Notes under the pieces: model-generated
What the model was told of the DNA's origin: nothing
The model's database searches: none
What the model saw: only the letters and a program-made list of their open reading frames with translations
NCBI GenBank assembly: GCA_031286025.1
Contig: JAITVB010000235.1
Location: forward strand, 1 to 15,820
DNA: 15,820 bases
Direction: 5' to 3'
Source of the DNA: Rikenellaceae bacterium
Lineage (GTDB): Bacteria; Bacteroidota; Bacteroidia; Bacteroidales; Rikenellaceae
Shown here: positions 7,276 to 13,489 of the stretch, piece after piece
How the letters are laid out: each line of letters starts with the position of its first letter
Numbering within the stretch: the first letter of the stretch is position 1
Position numbers and translations under genes: made by a program

Positions 7276-8280
7276 ATGCGTACCCCGATAACCGCTCTTC
7301 TCGTTTCACTCTTCTTGTTGTCGGCCTGCTCGCGCGGAGCCGTTTCCGAACAGCCCGCCGCTCTGCTGACGTCGATCGGGGTTTTCAGACAACCTGCCGC
7401 TGCCCCGGCTCCGGCCGTGACGATCGCGCGTGAACTGCTTTATGACGAACACACCTTGGCCGATAGCTTCTCATACAACGGAAAACCCCGTACTTTCCAA
7501 TGGGAAAAGATCCGGACGATGCTTGCCTTGCTCGATTCCATGCAACAGCGTCCCACGCGTTGGGCAATCCTCCAGAACCGCAACAACCGCAACGGGTTGG
7601 CCCCTCTGACACGCGAATTCACCCGCAACGCCTACAACAACATTCGGGATACCTTTGGTGTCGAGCGTGTCTTCTCGTCGCCGCTTTTCCTGTCGCCCGA
7701 TTCGCTCTTCCCTGCCCGCTATGCCCCCGATGGAACGTTGGTCAAGATCCGCGACTACACGGCCAATGATTCGATGGCCTGCGTCGAAGCGTTCCACCTC
7801 GACGGCGAGTGGCATGTTCCGAAACAATACGTCAAAAAAGCCGGTTCGGGTACCTTGTTTTTCCGTCACGCGATCTTTGTCGACCGCCGCGACCAGACGA
7901 TCGCCACGCTTGAAAAATCGGACGGGAAATGGATCGTGCGCAGTATGAATCCCGTCACCACCGGCCTCTTCCGTCCGCCCTACCAACGCGAAACTCCGCT
8001 CGGCGCGTTTGTGATCCAGGAGAAAAAAGAAAAAATGTTTTTTTTGAAAGACGGCACCAACGACGTCGAAGGCTTTGCTCCGTTTGCCAACCGTTTTTGC
8101 AACGGGGCTTACATCCACGGCGTACCGGTCAACTATCCGCGCCAGGAACTGATCGAATTTATCTGGACACTCGGTACCACGCCCCGCTCTCACATGTGTG
8201 TGCGCAACGCCACATCCCACGCCGAATTCGTCTTCAACTGGGCCCCTGTCGAACAGACGGTCGTCTTTATTTTCGAATAG
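7276..8280 (+). CDS. L,D-transpeptidase lipoprotein (YkuD family)
   Basis: This 334-residue protein has a lipoprotein signal, MRTPITALLVSLFLLSAC, with the lipid-anchored cysteine at 18. Family members form 3-3 crosslinks in peptidoglycan or attach proteins to it through a cysteine thioester intermediate in the periplasm. The C-terminal YkuD core has the segment TPLGAFVIQEKKEKMFFLKD, then YIHGVPV (His281-Gly282), and the active-site segment RSHMCVRNATSHAEF with Cys308 and Arg310. The usual motif is S/H-G-C-x-R; here Met replaces the Gly, which I believe is seen in a Bacteroidetes subfamily. The ~200 residues before the core have no domain I recognise. The start is fixed by the lipoprotein signal and by a good promoter 78 bases upstream. 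A second, different transpeptidase follows 57 bases downstream. Confidence 0.85.
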   Translation: MRTPITALLVSLFLLSACSRGAVSEQPAALLTSIGVFRQPAAAPAPAVTIARELLYDEHTLADSFSYNGKPRTFQWEKIRTMLALLDSMQQRPTRWAILQNRNNRNGLAPLTREFTRNAYNNIRDTFGVERVFSSPLFLSPDSLFPARYAPDGTLVKIRDYTANDSMACVEAFHLDGEWHVPKQYVKKAGSGTLFFRHAIFVDRRDQTIATLEKSDGKWIVRSMNPVTTGLFRPPYQRETPLGAFVIQEKKEKMFFLKDGTNDVEGFAPFANRFCNGAYIHGVPVNYPRQELIEFIWTLGTTPRSHMCVRNATSHAEFVFNWAPVEQTVVFIFE

Positions 8281-8285
8281 GGAAG

Positions 8286-8316
8286 TTTGGAATCCCGGAT
8301 AGAAAACGTATATTTA
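8286..8316 (+). promoter_or_regulatory. Promoter of second L,D-transpeptidase
   Basis: TTTG (8286-8289), 19 bases, then TATATTTA (8309-8316) fit TTTG-N19-TAnnTTTG with one mismatch. The spacer contains AATCCCGGATA, matching 10 of 11 bases of the first transpeptidase promoter's spacer. The box ends 21 bases before the ATG, so the leader is very short. Confidence 0.6.
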
Positions 8317-8337
8317 TCATTTCCCCCCACTTGCCCG

Positions 8338-9033
8338 ATGCGAAAACTTTTCGTTTTGCTTTTGTTGGCCTTGCTGCCGACCGGATATTCGACTCCCGGG
8401 GCGAATGATTCCGGCCCGTCGTCGTCATTCGACAGTGGTCGGCTCTACGCCGATATGCAGCTCGACGGGGTGGTCAATTTCACCGCTTTCGCCCGTGCCA
8501 TCGAGGGTTATAACACGATCAAGGGCATCCGCAAAGAAATCCTTACGCTGATCGACTTTTCAAAACCCTCTTCCGAAGACCGTTTCTTCGTCTTTGACCT
8601 GCACAGCCGCAAAATGTTGTACCGTAGCATGGTAGCCCACGGTAAAAACAGCGGTGATGTCTATGCCACTTCGTTCTCCAACGCCAACGGTTCGAACAAA
8701 AGCTCGCTCGGGTTCTTCCTCACCGACGAAACCTACCGCAGCGGTCGCACAGGCTACTCGCTCAAACTTACCGGCCTCGAACGGGGTATCAACGACCGGG
8801 CTCTTGCTCGCGGTATCGTCGTCCATGGTGCCGACTACTGCAACCCCGCATTCGTCGCCCGTGCAGGCCGTCTCGGCCGAAGCCTCGGATGTCCCGCACT
8901 CCCCGAAGCCGTCAACCGCGACGTCATCGACGTCATCAAAGACGGTTCGCTTCTATTCATCTACGCCAACGACCGCAACTACCTTTCCCAATCCACCATC
9001 CTCCCCCACTACGACGCCGTAGCCACACTGTAA
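8338..9033 (+). CDS. Exported murein L,D-transpeptidase-family protein (YkuD_2)
   Basis: This 231-residue protein has a signal peptide (MRKLFVLLLLALLPTGYSTP). It then reads VVNFTAFARAIEGYNTIKG and FFVFDLHSRKMLYRSMVAHG, typical of the YkuD_2 branch. The catalytic region contains KSSLGFFLTDETY, then GIVVHGADYC with His163-Gly164, and LGRSLGCPALP with the presumed nucleophile Cys185. A Pro follows the cysteine where classical YkuD enzymes have x-Arg; this is normal for this branch. It probably acts on peptidoglycan stem peptides in the periplasm, but its exact reaction is unproven. A TTG in frame at 8287 would add 17 residues, but the signal peptide fixes the ATG at 8338. It has its own promoter despite lying close behind the first enzyme, and it is convergent with the pectin operon. 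Confidence 0.85.
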   Translation: MRKLFVLLLLALLPTGYSTPGANDSGPSSSFDSGRLYADMQLDGVVNFTAFARAIEGYNTIKGIRKEILTLIDFSKPSSEDRFFVFDLHSRKMLYRSMVAHGKNSGDVYATSFSNANGSNKSSLGFFLTDETYRSGRTGYSLKLTGLERGINDRALARGIVVHGADYCNPAFVARAGRLGRSLGCPALPEAVNRDVIDVIKDGSLLFIYANDRNYLSQSTILPHYDAVATL

Positions 9034-9066
9034 TCTTTCGGGGGTTGCAGGGGTTGACGCGGTTGT

Positions 9067-9113
9067 GCCGGCTTCGACCGCCGCTTTTTAAAAAATGGGG
9101 GGGCGAAGCCGGC
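9067..9113. terminator. Inverted repeat between convergent genes, possible bidirectional terminator
   Basis: GCCGGCTTCG (9067-9076) and CGAAGCCGGC (9104-9113) form a perfect 10-bp stem. The 27-base loop contains TTTTTAAAAAA and a run of seven G's. The repeat lies in the 89-base gap between converging genes, as expected for a shared terminator, but no T-run follows the stem on either strand. A dispersed palindromic repeat is the alternative. Confidence 0.5.
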
Positions 9114-9122
9114 TTGACGTGC

Positions 9123-10091
9123 TTACTCCCTGGTCGGATCCCAATCGCCGAGGACGTTGGCGAGGGTGGCCTGCGCGGCTTCTGCGTCGGTCAGGGTTTT
9201 GATCCAGGCGGGGCGTTCGGAGGTGTTTGCACCGGGACCTACGTTTTTGTATTCGGCATAACGGGCGGTTAGTTCGTTGGCCTTGTTCCCCCAGTTGTTC
9301 CAACCGATGGGGAGGATGGCTTCGGGGAGTTCGCAGTGCATGAAGAGGACTGCGGCGTATGAACGCCAGGGACGTCCGAGACACATCCTGGTAACGCCTT
9401 CGCCGACGGTGACCTTACAGTTGTTGAATACGTAACCGTATTTTTGGTCTTGCGGAGTGGCGGCGGCGGTAATGAACGAGTCGCGTTTGCAATGGAGGGT
9501 GCAGTTTTCAAACCAGGCGGTCGATGGGCCGAAGATGTAGTCGGTGGTACCTTCGATGTAGCAGTCGACAAAATAGTTGCGTGTGCCGCCGAGGCCGGTC
9601 AACAGGGTGTCCTGGTTACCGAGCAGACGGCAGTTGCGGACGGTGCACCGGTCGCCGTCGATGTGCAGGGCGACGGCTTGGCCGCGCGGTCCGGCGCTGT
9701 TTTCGACGGTGAGGTTTTCGAGCGTGATGTGCGTTCCCTGCACGAGCATCGTATAGGTCTTAAAGGTTCCCATTTGGTTGAGGCCATTGTAGTCGCCCCA
9801 AACGATTTTGGTCTGGTCGGGGCCTTCGCCGACGATCTTCAGATCCTGGATCCAGGAGAATACGATGATCTTTTCGTTGTAAACGCCTTTTTTGACGATC
9901 ATCACACTCGGTTCGGGACGGTATCCGCGGACGCAATCCATCGCGGCGCCGATCGTTTTGAAGTCGCCCGATCCGTCTTGTGCGACGATGATCGTGTCAC
10001 GCGGGAAAACGCTGAACTGGGCTGAGGCCGGAGATGCGCCGGCCCCCAACAGGAGGGCGGCGATAGCGCTGATCAAGAGGTTTTTTTTCAT
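9123..10091 (-). CDS. Pectin methylesterase (CE8 pectinesterase)
   Basis: This 322-residue exported enzyme removes methyl esters from homogalacturonan, giving pectate and methanol. The signal peptide is MKKNLLISAIAALLLGAG through ASA-Q at 25. The family motifs are all present on the parallel beta-helix: GQAVAL with Gln138, NQDTLL with the acid/base Asp161, GTTDYIFG with the nucleophile Asp184, and LGRPWRSYA with Arg240. The opening IIVAQDGSGDFKTIGAAM is also typical. Length is normal for a one-domain bacterial enzyme. It is the last gene of the - strand operon and starts 4 bases after the stop of the CE12-PL10 gene, so translation is probably coupled. Its product, de-esterified pectate, is the substrate for the neighbouring PL10 lyase. 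Confidence 0.95.
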   Translation of the reverse strand: MKKNLLISAIAALLLGAGASPASAQFSVFPRDTIIVAQDGSGDFKTIGAAMDCVRGYRPEPSVMIVKKGVYNEKIIVFSWIQDLKIVGEGPDQTKIVWGDYNGLNQMGTFKTYTMLVQGTHITLENLTVENSAGPRGQAVALHIDGDRCTVRNCRLLGNQDTLLTGLGGTRNYFVDCYIEGTTDYIFGPSTAWFENCTLHCKRDSFITAAATPQDQKYGYVFNNCKVTVGEGVTRMCLGRPWRSYAAVLFMHCELPEAILPIGWNNWGNKANELTARYAEYKNVGPGANTSERPAWIKTLTDAEAAQATLANVLGDWDPTRE

Positions 10092-10095
10092 CGGG

Positions 10096-11850
10096 TTATT
10101 GTTGTTTTTTGAGATTGTCGTAACGGTCGATCGCGGCTTGCGGGCCGTAGGTGTACCAACTGTAACCGTTGCGGCGTTCGTAGCCGATTTCGGCGAGCGA
10201 GTATTTTTTGATGCCGTCGCGGTCGGAGAAGAAAGGACGGTTATCGTTCAATTCGTAGAAACGGGCCCAGATCTGCGGAGCGGCCGGGTCGGCCACTGCC
10301 TGGCGGTCACGGCGTCCTTCTGCGTTGGGCAGGGCCTCGATCTTGACACCGTGGATCGCCGCTTTTTTCATCCAAGCGATGGCGGCGTCGATCGCACGAG
10401 TCACCTCGGGCGACGGATTTTCGAGGTCCATCAGCAACATCACGATGCCCACCGATTCGCTGCCGCTGAGCGAGGGTAACTCATACGACCGTGCGCCGGC
10501 CGGGGCCAGGGTGTTCTCGTCGTGTTGGGCGCACCAGGCGGTGAGTACGCCTTTCTGGACATACTGCGTCTTGAGGATGCACTGCACCCCGCGGTCGAAC
10601 GCTTCGGCGCAACGTTGGCGCAGGGCCGGATCTTCGACCACTTTGGCGAATACTTCGTCGCCCCGGGCGATCTCATTGAGGAAGGTCATCGTGTTGACCA
10701 TTGCGTTGTCGTTGTAGGTGATGTGGGTGGCGTAGCCGCGGGCGTCGGGGTAGTACTGCGGCCAACCCCCGTTGGGATATTGCGCGGCCAGGAGATAGTC
10801 CATGCCCCGCAACACGGCCGACTGATACTCGGGATTGCCTGTCTGGTTAAAGACTTTCGAGAGGAAAGTCATTTCCATGAAGGTGGCGTCGTTGTCGGTC
10901 GTGCAATCGCTGTTCCCCTTGTCGGCGGCCACATTCTTTTTGTCGTTGGCGCTCAGCGGGAAGTGCATGTCGATGTTCTTCGGCCATCCGACCGCGTCGC
11001 GTTGGTAGAGAAGCACGTTGGCGGCGATCGCAACGGCTTCGTCCGTGCCGTACCATTCGTCGGGCATCCGTTCGGCCACGGCGCCCCAAGGACGGAAGCA
11101 GGTCGTTTCAGTCAGTTGGTCGGCCAACGGCAACTCGTTTTCGCGGATGCCCCCGGCGACCATCCGGGCGACGGTGAAGGCGCCGAATTCGCACAGGTGG
11201 GCGTCGTCTTCAAGCCCTTCGGGATATTTGGCCGCTTGGCCCGGTTCGAGCCACATGTATAGTTTCTTGGATTCGCGCGAACCGACTTTGAGCAGCAGCT
11301 TCACCGTACGGTCGGCCAGGTCGATCACCGGCACGTCGAGGGCTTTGCCCACTTCCGCGACCGCTTTCGAGTAGTCGGCGTGCATATCGACCGGAATACC
11401 CGCTTCGGGATGCCGACGTTTGGCAACAGGGGTCAACAGCACTGGCGTAGCTCCCTTTTCGCGTGTTTCGTTGACATAGGCGGTCAGGTATTCGCGGAAG
11501 GTACTTTCCGCATCGGTGTATTTCGCCGGATCGTCGGCCTTGCTGTCGACCCCGCCGAACTGAATGAGGACATAGTCGCCCGGCTTCAACTTACCGGCCG
11601 TTTTCTTCCAGTGGCCTTCCTCGTAATAGGTTTTCGAACTGCTGCCGGCCACGGCGGCATCGATCACGCGCACACTGTCGGCATTCAGGAAAGTCTGAAG
11701 CATCTGGCCCCAACCGCGCATCGGGGTACCGACGGTGTCGGCCACGCCGACGGTCGAGTCGCCGAGGGTATAGACATTGATTTTCGACGACTGGCAGGCC
11801 GAAAGTCCGGCTGCGGCCATCAGGCAAAGGAGTAGATGTTTGATCCGCAT
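10096..11850 (-). CDS. Fusion lipoprotein: CE12-like SGNH esterase plus PL10 pectate lyase
   Basis: This 584-residue protein has a lipoprotein signal, MRIKHLLLCLMAAAGLSAC, with Cys19. Residues ~24-245 resemble rhamnogalacturonan/pectin acetylesterase (CE12): nucleophile Ser32 in LGDSTVG, block II AVAGSSSKTYYEEG, TPVLLTPVAKRRHP, and the Asp215/His218 pair in DDAHLCEFGA. The block III segment, normally FGHND, reads FGGVD (98-102), so the oxyanion-hole Asn is missing. Residues ~250-584 are a PL10 pectate lyase: EAVAIAANVLLYQRDAVGWP, PNGGWPQYYP, ITYNDNAMVNTMTFL, SYELPSLSGSESVG, IWARFYELND. PL10 cleaves de-methylated homogalacturonan by beta-elimination. The fusion would pair deacetylation with chain cutting at the cell surface or in the periplasm. 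It follows the hydrolase gene by 32 bases and precedes the pectinesterase by 4. Confidence 0.9.
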   Translation of the reverse strand: MRIKHLLLCLMAAAGLSACQSSKINVYTLGDSTVGVADTVGTPMRGWGQMLQTFLNADSVRVIDAAVAGSSSKTYYEEGHWKKTAGKLKPGDYVLIQFGGVDSKADDPAKYTDAESTFREYLTAYVNETREKGATPVLLTPVAKRRHPEAGIPVDMHADYSKAVAEVGKALDVPVIDLADRTVKLLLKVGSRESKKLYMWLEPGQAAKYPEGLEDDAHLCEFGAFTVARMVAGGIRENELPLADQLTETTCFRPWGAVAERMPDEWYGTDEAVAIAANVLLYQRDAVGWPKNIDMHFPLSANDKKNVAADKGNSDCTTDNDATFMEMTFLSKVFNQTGNPEYQSAVLRGMDYLLAAQYPNGGWPQYYPDARGYATHITYNDNAMVNTMTFLNEIARGDEVFAKVVEDPALRQRCAEAFDRGVQCILKTQYVQKGVLTAWCAQHDENTLAPAGARSYELPSLSGSESVGIVMLLMDLENPSPEVTRAIDAAIAWMKKAAIHGVKIEALPNAEGRRDRQAVADPAAPQIWARFYELNDNRPFFSDRDGIKKYSLAEIGYERRNGYSWYTYGPQAAIDRYDNLKKQQ

Positions 11851-11882
11851 AATGGTAGGTTTTTTTAGGTTGGATTAGGTGG

Positions 11883-12920
11883 TTACGGTTTCACAGCAGA
11901 ATGGGGAGGGGATGAGGAGAGATCGCTCCCGAACGTTTTGCAGAGGAAAGCGGCCATCAGTTCGATCGTCGGCCCGAACCATGGATCGAAGAGCCAAAAC
12001 GGATGGGGGGTATCGGGAATCGTGTGCAACTCATAGGGGATGTCGAGAGCCTTCATCCGTCCGACCTGCACCGTCAGGCCGGGATGGTCTCGGTTCGAAC
12101 TGTTGATGAAGCAGACTGGCGCCGACGCTAGCGAAAGCTGCCGGGCGGGCGAAACGGCCTGCCACACGGCGGGACTCTCTTCGTAGGTGCCGCCCAACCA
12201 ACGGGCGTCGCCGGGCAATTCCCGTCCCGCCTCACGGGCTTTGCGCGCACGTTCGGTGCGGGCCGGGACGGCCAGGTCGGCCACGCCGTCGAGGTCGACC
12301 ACAGCCTGCACCGTGCTCGGAATATGGGAGTAGCCGCCCTCGCCCTCATAATGGGGATTGCCGTTCGTCGCGCCTGCCAGGTCGGCCAACAGTCCCCCGG
12401 CCGAGTCACCCGAAACAGCGATCCGATTCGGATCGATCCCCAAGTCGGCGGCATGGGCCCGCACCCAACGGATGGCGGCTTTTACGTCATAAATAGCGGC
12501 GGGATATAACGCCTCGGGGCTCAGCCGGTATTCGACCGGGATGCACACATAGCCCCGTGTGGCCAGGGCCGCGGCCATCGGCGCCTCCATCGACCGGTCG
12601 CCCGAATTCCATCCGCCGCCGTGGATCATCAGCAGAGCGGGGTACGCGAGACGGTTATCGGGTCGGTATATGTCCAAGTGAAGTTCGCGCCTGCCGTAAG
12701 GCGTGTCGGAAAGGACAGAGTAAACGATATCTTGCTTGACAACGATTCCGGCCGGGATTACCAACGGCACAATTCGGATCCGTGGATATTTCTGTATTTC
12801 CTGTCGGTAAGCGCTCCAAACGGTAAAGGACGTGTCGCGCGGAATCCCTTCGAAAAATTCCTGCGCCGACAGCATCCCGGGAAAGAGGAACAGCAGCACC
12901 AACCCCAGGTGGGTTTTCAT
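11883..12920 (-). CDS. Exported alpha/beta-hydrolase esterase, first gene of the pectin operon
   Basis: This 345-residue protein has a signal peptide, MKTHLGLVLLFLFPGMLSAQ. The fold signatures are HGGGW (100-104, oxyanion hole), GDSAGG (171-176) with nucleophile Ser173, and the C-terminal catalytic His306 in PDTPHPFW. Asp278 in SSNRDHPGL is the likely acid. It resembles the hormone-sensitive-lipase/BD-FAE-type carbohydrate esterases found with pectin or xylan genes, so it probably removes acetyl, methyl or feruloyl groups from pectin. The actual ester is not deducible. I chose the ATG at 12920 because the signal peptide starts there. The frame stays open to 13025, but that extension covers a repeated hairpin motif and would bury the signal peptide. 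A terminator-like hairpin sits 10 bases before this ATG. Confidence 0.85.
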   Translation of the reverse strand: MKTHLGLVLLFLFPGMLSAQEFFEGIPRDTSFTVWSAYRQEIQKYPRIRIVPLVIPAGIVVKQDIVYSVLSDTPYGRRELHLDIYRPDNRLAYPALLMIHGGGWNSGDRSMEAPMAAALATRGYVCIPVEYRLSPEALYPAAIYDVKAAIRWVRAHAADLGIDPNRIAVSGDSAGGLLADLAGATNGNPHYEGEGGYSHIPSTVQAVVDLDGVADLAVPARTERARKAREAGRELPGDARWLGGTYEESPAVWQAVSPARQLSLASAPVCFINSSNRDHPGLTVQVGRMKALDIPYELHTIPDTPHPFWLFDPWFGPTIELMAAFLCKTFGSDLSSSPPHSAVKP

Positions 12921-12924
12921 GGCG

Positions 12925-12946
12925 AAAAAAGGTGCCTCCCGGCACC
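12925..12946 (-). terminator. Terminator-like hairpin just before the hydrolase start
   Basis: In transcript sense GGTGCC, loop GGGA (a GNRA tetraloop) and GGCACC make a 6-bp GC-rich stem (12946-12931), followed at once by six T's (12930-12925), CGCC and the ATG. This is the classical form of an intrinsic terminator, so it may attenuate the operon or hide the ribosome site. Confidence 0.5.
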
Positions 12947-12952
12947 CGGAGA
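12931..12952 (-). repeat. Hairpin motif copy A
   Basis: In transcript sense this reads TCTCCGGGTGCCGGGAGG and then CACC. It matches copy C (13396-13417, other strand) at 20 of 22 bases, including 15 consecutive identical bases, and is the 3'-proximal copy in the pectin-operon leader. Confidence 0.75.
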
Positions 12953-12983
12953 CAGTTTGCTTTATCCAGACCAAGATACGAAA

Positions 12984-13005
12984 GGCACCGCTCCCGGTAC
13001 CCGGA
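12984..13005 (-). repeat. Hairpin motif copy B
   Basis: In transcript sense this reads TCCGGGTACCGGGAGC and then GGTGCC. On the + strand, 13 of 14 bases at 12992-13005 match 12937-12950 of copy A. It folds as GGTACC over GGTGCC with a 6-base loop; relative to copy A one stem pair changes from G-C to A-U and one from C-G or U-A type to U-G, so pairing survives. Confidence 0.6.
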
Positions 13006-13156
13006 ATTTTCACCTTGTTTTGCATAAGGCAACAATTTTGAGATAAATGGTTGAAATCGAGGTGTTATAGAAGCGAAAAAATGGCGAGTGGTTATGGATA
13101 AGTTACAGCTTAGTCGCTGTGAACCACAATGTTTTGCACTACTTCAAACAACTGTA

Positions 13157-13187
13157 CAAAGATAGTCATTCGCCGGAATTAACCTAA
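13157..13187 (-). promoter_or_regulatory. Candidate promoter of the pectin operon
   Basis: On the - strand TATCTTTG (13164-13157) is a perfect -7 box. TTAG (13187-13184) lies exactly 19 bases upstream and matches three of four bases of TTTG. The transcript would start near 13150, giving a leader of ~230 bases with motif copies B and A. Confidence 0.5.
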
Positions 13188-13372
13188 CTACTCTTGTCTA
13201 TAATTTTTAAGGAATCGGCAAATGACAGAAGTCAAAAATGGTTAAGGCGATTAAATTCCGATACGATATTTTTCAGTAGTCCGGTTTTCTGTGTACCGGT
13301 TTATCCCCTTGTCGAGGCCATATTTTTGTCATTTTACCTGAAATTTACAAGCGGATGTTTGTTTTTAATGTG

Positions 13373-13380
13373 TACCTTTG
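13373..13380 (+). promoter_or_regulatory. Candidate LamG-gene -7 box
   Basis: TACCTTTG is a perfect TAnnTTTG box, 105 bases before the LamG-gene ATG. No TTTG lies at the standard spacing. The transcript would start near 13387, so motif copy C would be at the extreme 5' end of the message. Confidence 0.45.
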
Positions 13381-13395
13381 ACAAAATATAGCCCC

Positions 13396-13417
13396 TCCCC
13401 GAGTGCCGGGAGGCACC
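13396..13417 (+). repeat. Hairpin motif copy C, inverted relative to A and B
   Basis: The stretch reads TCCCCGAGTGCCGGGAGG and then CACC on the + strand, in the same sense relative to its downstream gene as A and B are to theirs. GTGCC and GGCAC form a 5-bp stem with loop GGGA. Unlike copy A, no T-run follows directly. Bases 13403-13417 are the exact reverse complement of 12931-12945. Confidence 0.75.
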
Positions 13418-13474
13418 ATCCCTTTCCGGTTTTTCACGATACATTCGCAACACTCACTTATCTAACCTAATATC

Positions 13475-13489
13475 ATGAAGCCCCAATGA
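13475..13489 (+). other. Four-codon upstream reading frame overlapping the LamG start
   Basis: ATG AAG CCC CAA TGA encodes MKPQ, and its stop overlaps the ATG of the LamG gene (13486) in an ATGA arrangement. Such overlap allows reinitiation or translational coupling. It may equally be chance. Confidence 0.3.

Larger units (their letters stand above)
12921..13485. promoter_or_regulatory. Divergent control region between pectin operon and LamG gene
   Basis: This 565-base stretch holds no gene I can support and is much richer in A/T than its surroundings. It contains a candidate promoter for each direction, three copies of a 22-base hairpin motif (two in the leftward leader, one in the rightward), and several extra TAnnTTTG-like boxes, including a perfect one at 13321-13328. 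CCGGT (13281-13285) and ACCGG (13295-13299) form a small stem. The outer motif copies make an inverted repeat around the promoters. Confidence 0.6.

Noticed and set aside
6923..7309. A complete 128-residue - strand gene
   Set aside because: Only its last ~34 residues look real (permease helix). The rest is unlike a protein family and overlaps the start and promoter of the transpeptidase gene, so it is counted as part of a pseudogene region.
10522..11262. 246-codon + strand frame opposite the CE12-PL10 gene
   Set aside because: The opposite strand encodes recognisable CE12 and PL10 motifs along its whole length. This frame shows none.
12921..13025. Longer hydrolase start at 13025
   Set aside because: It would place 35 residues ahead of a clean signal peptide, and the DNA there is the repeated hairpin motif.
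13120..13130. TGTGAACCACA palindrome as a regulator site
   Set aside because: The arms are only 4 bp and no matching regulator is known from the window; it is too short to separate from chance.
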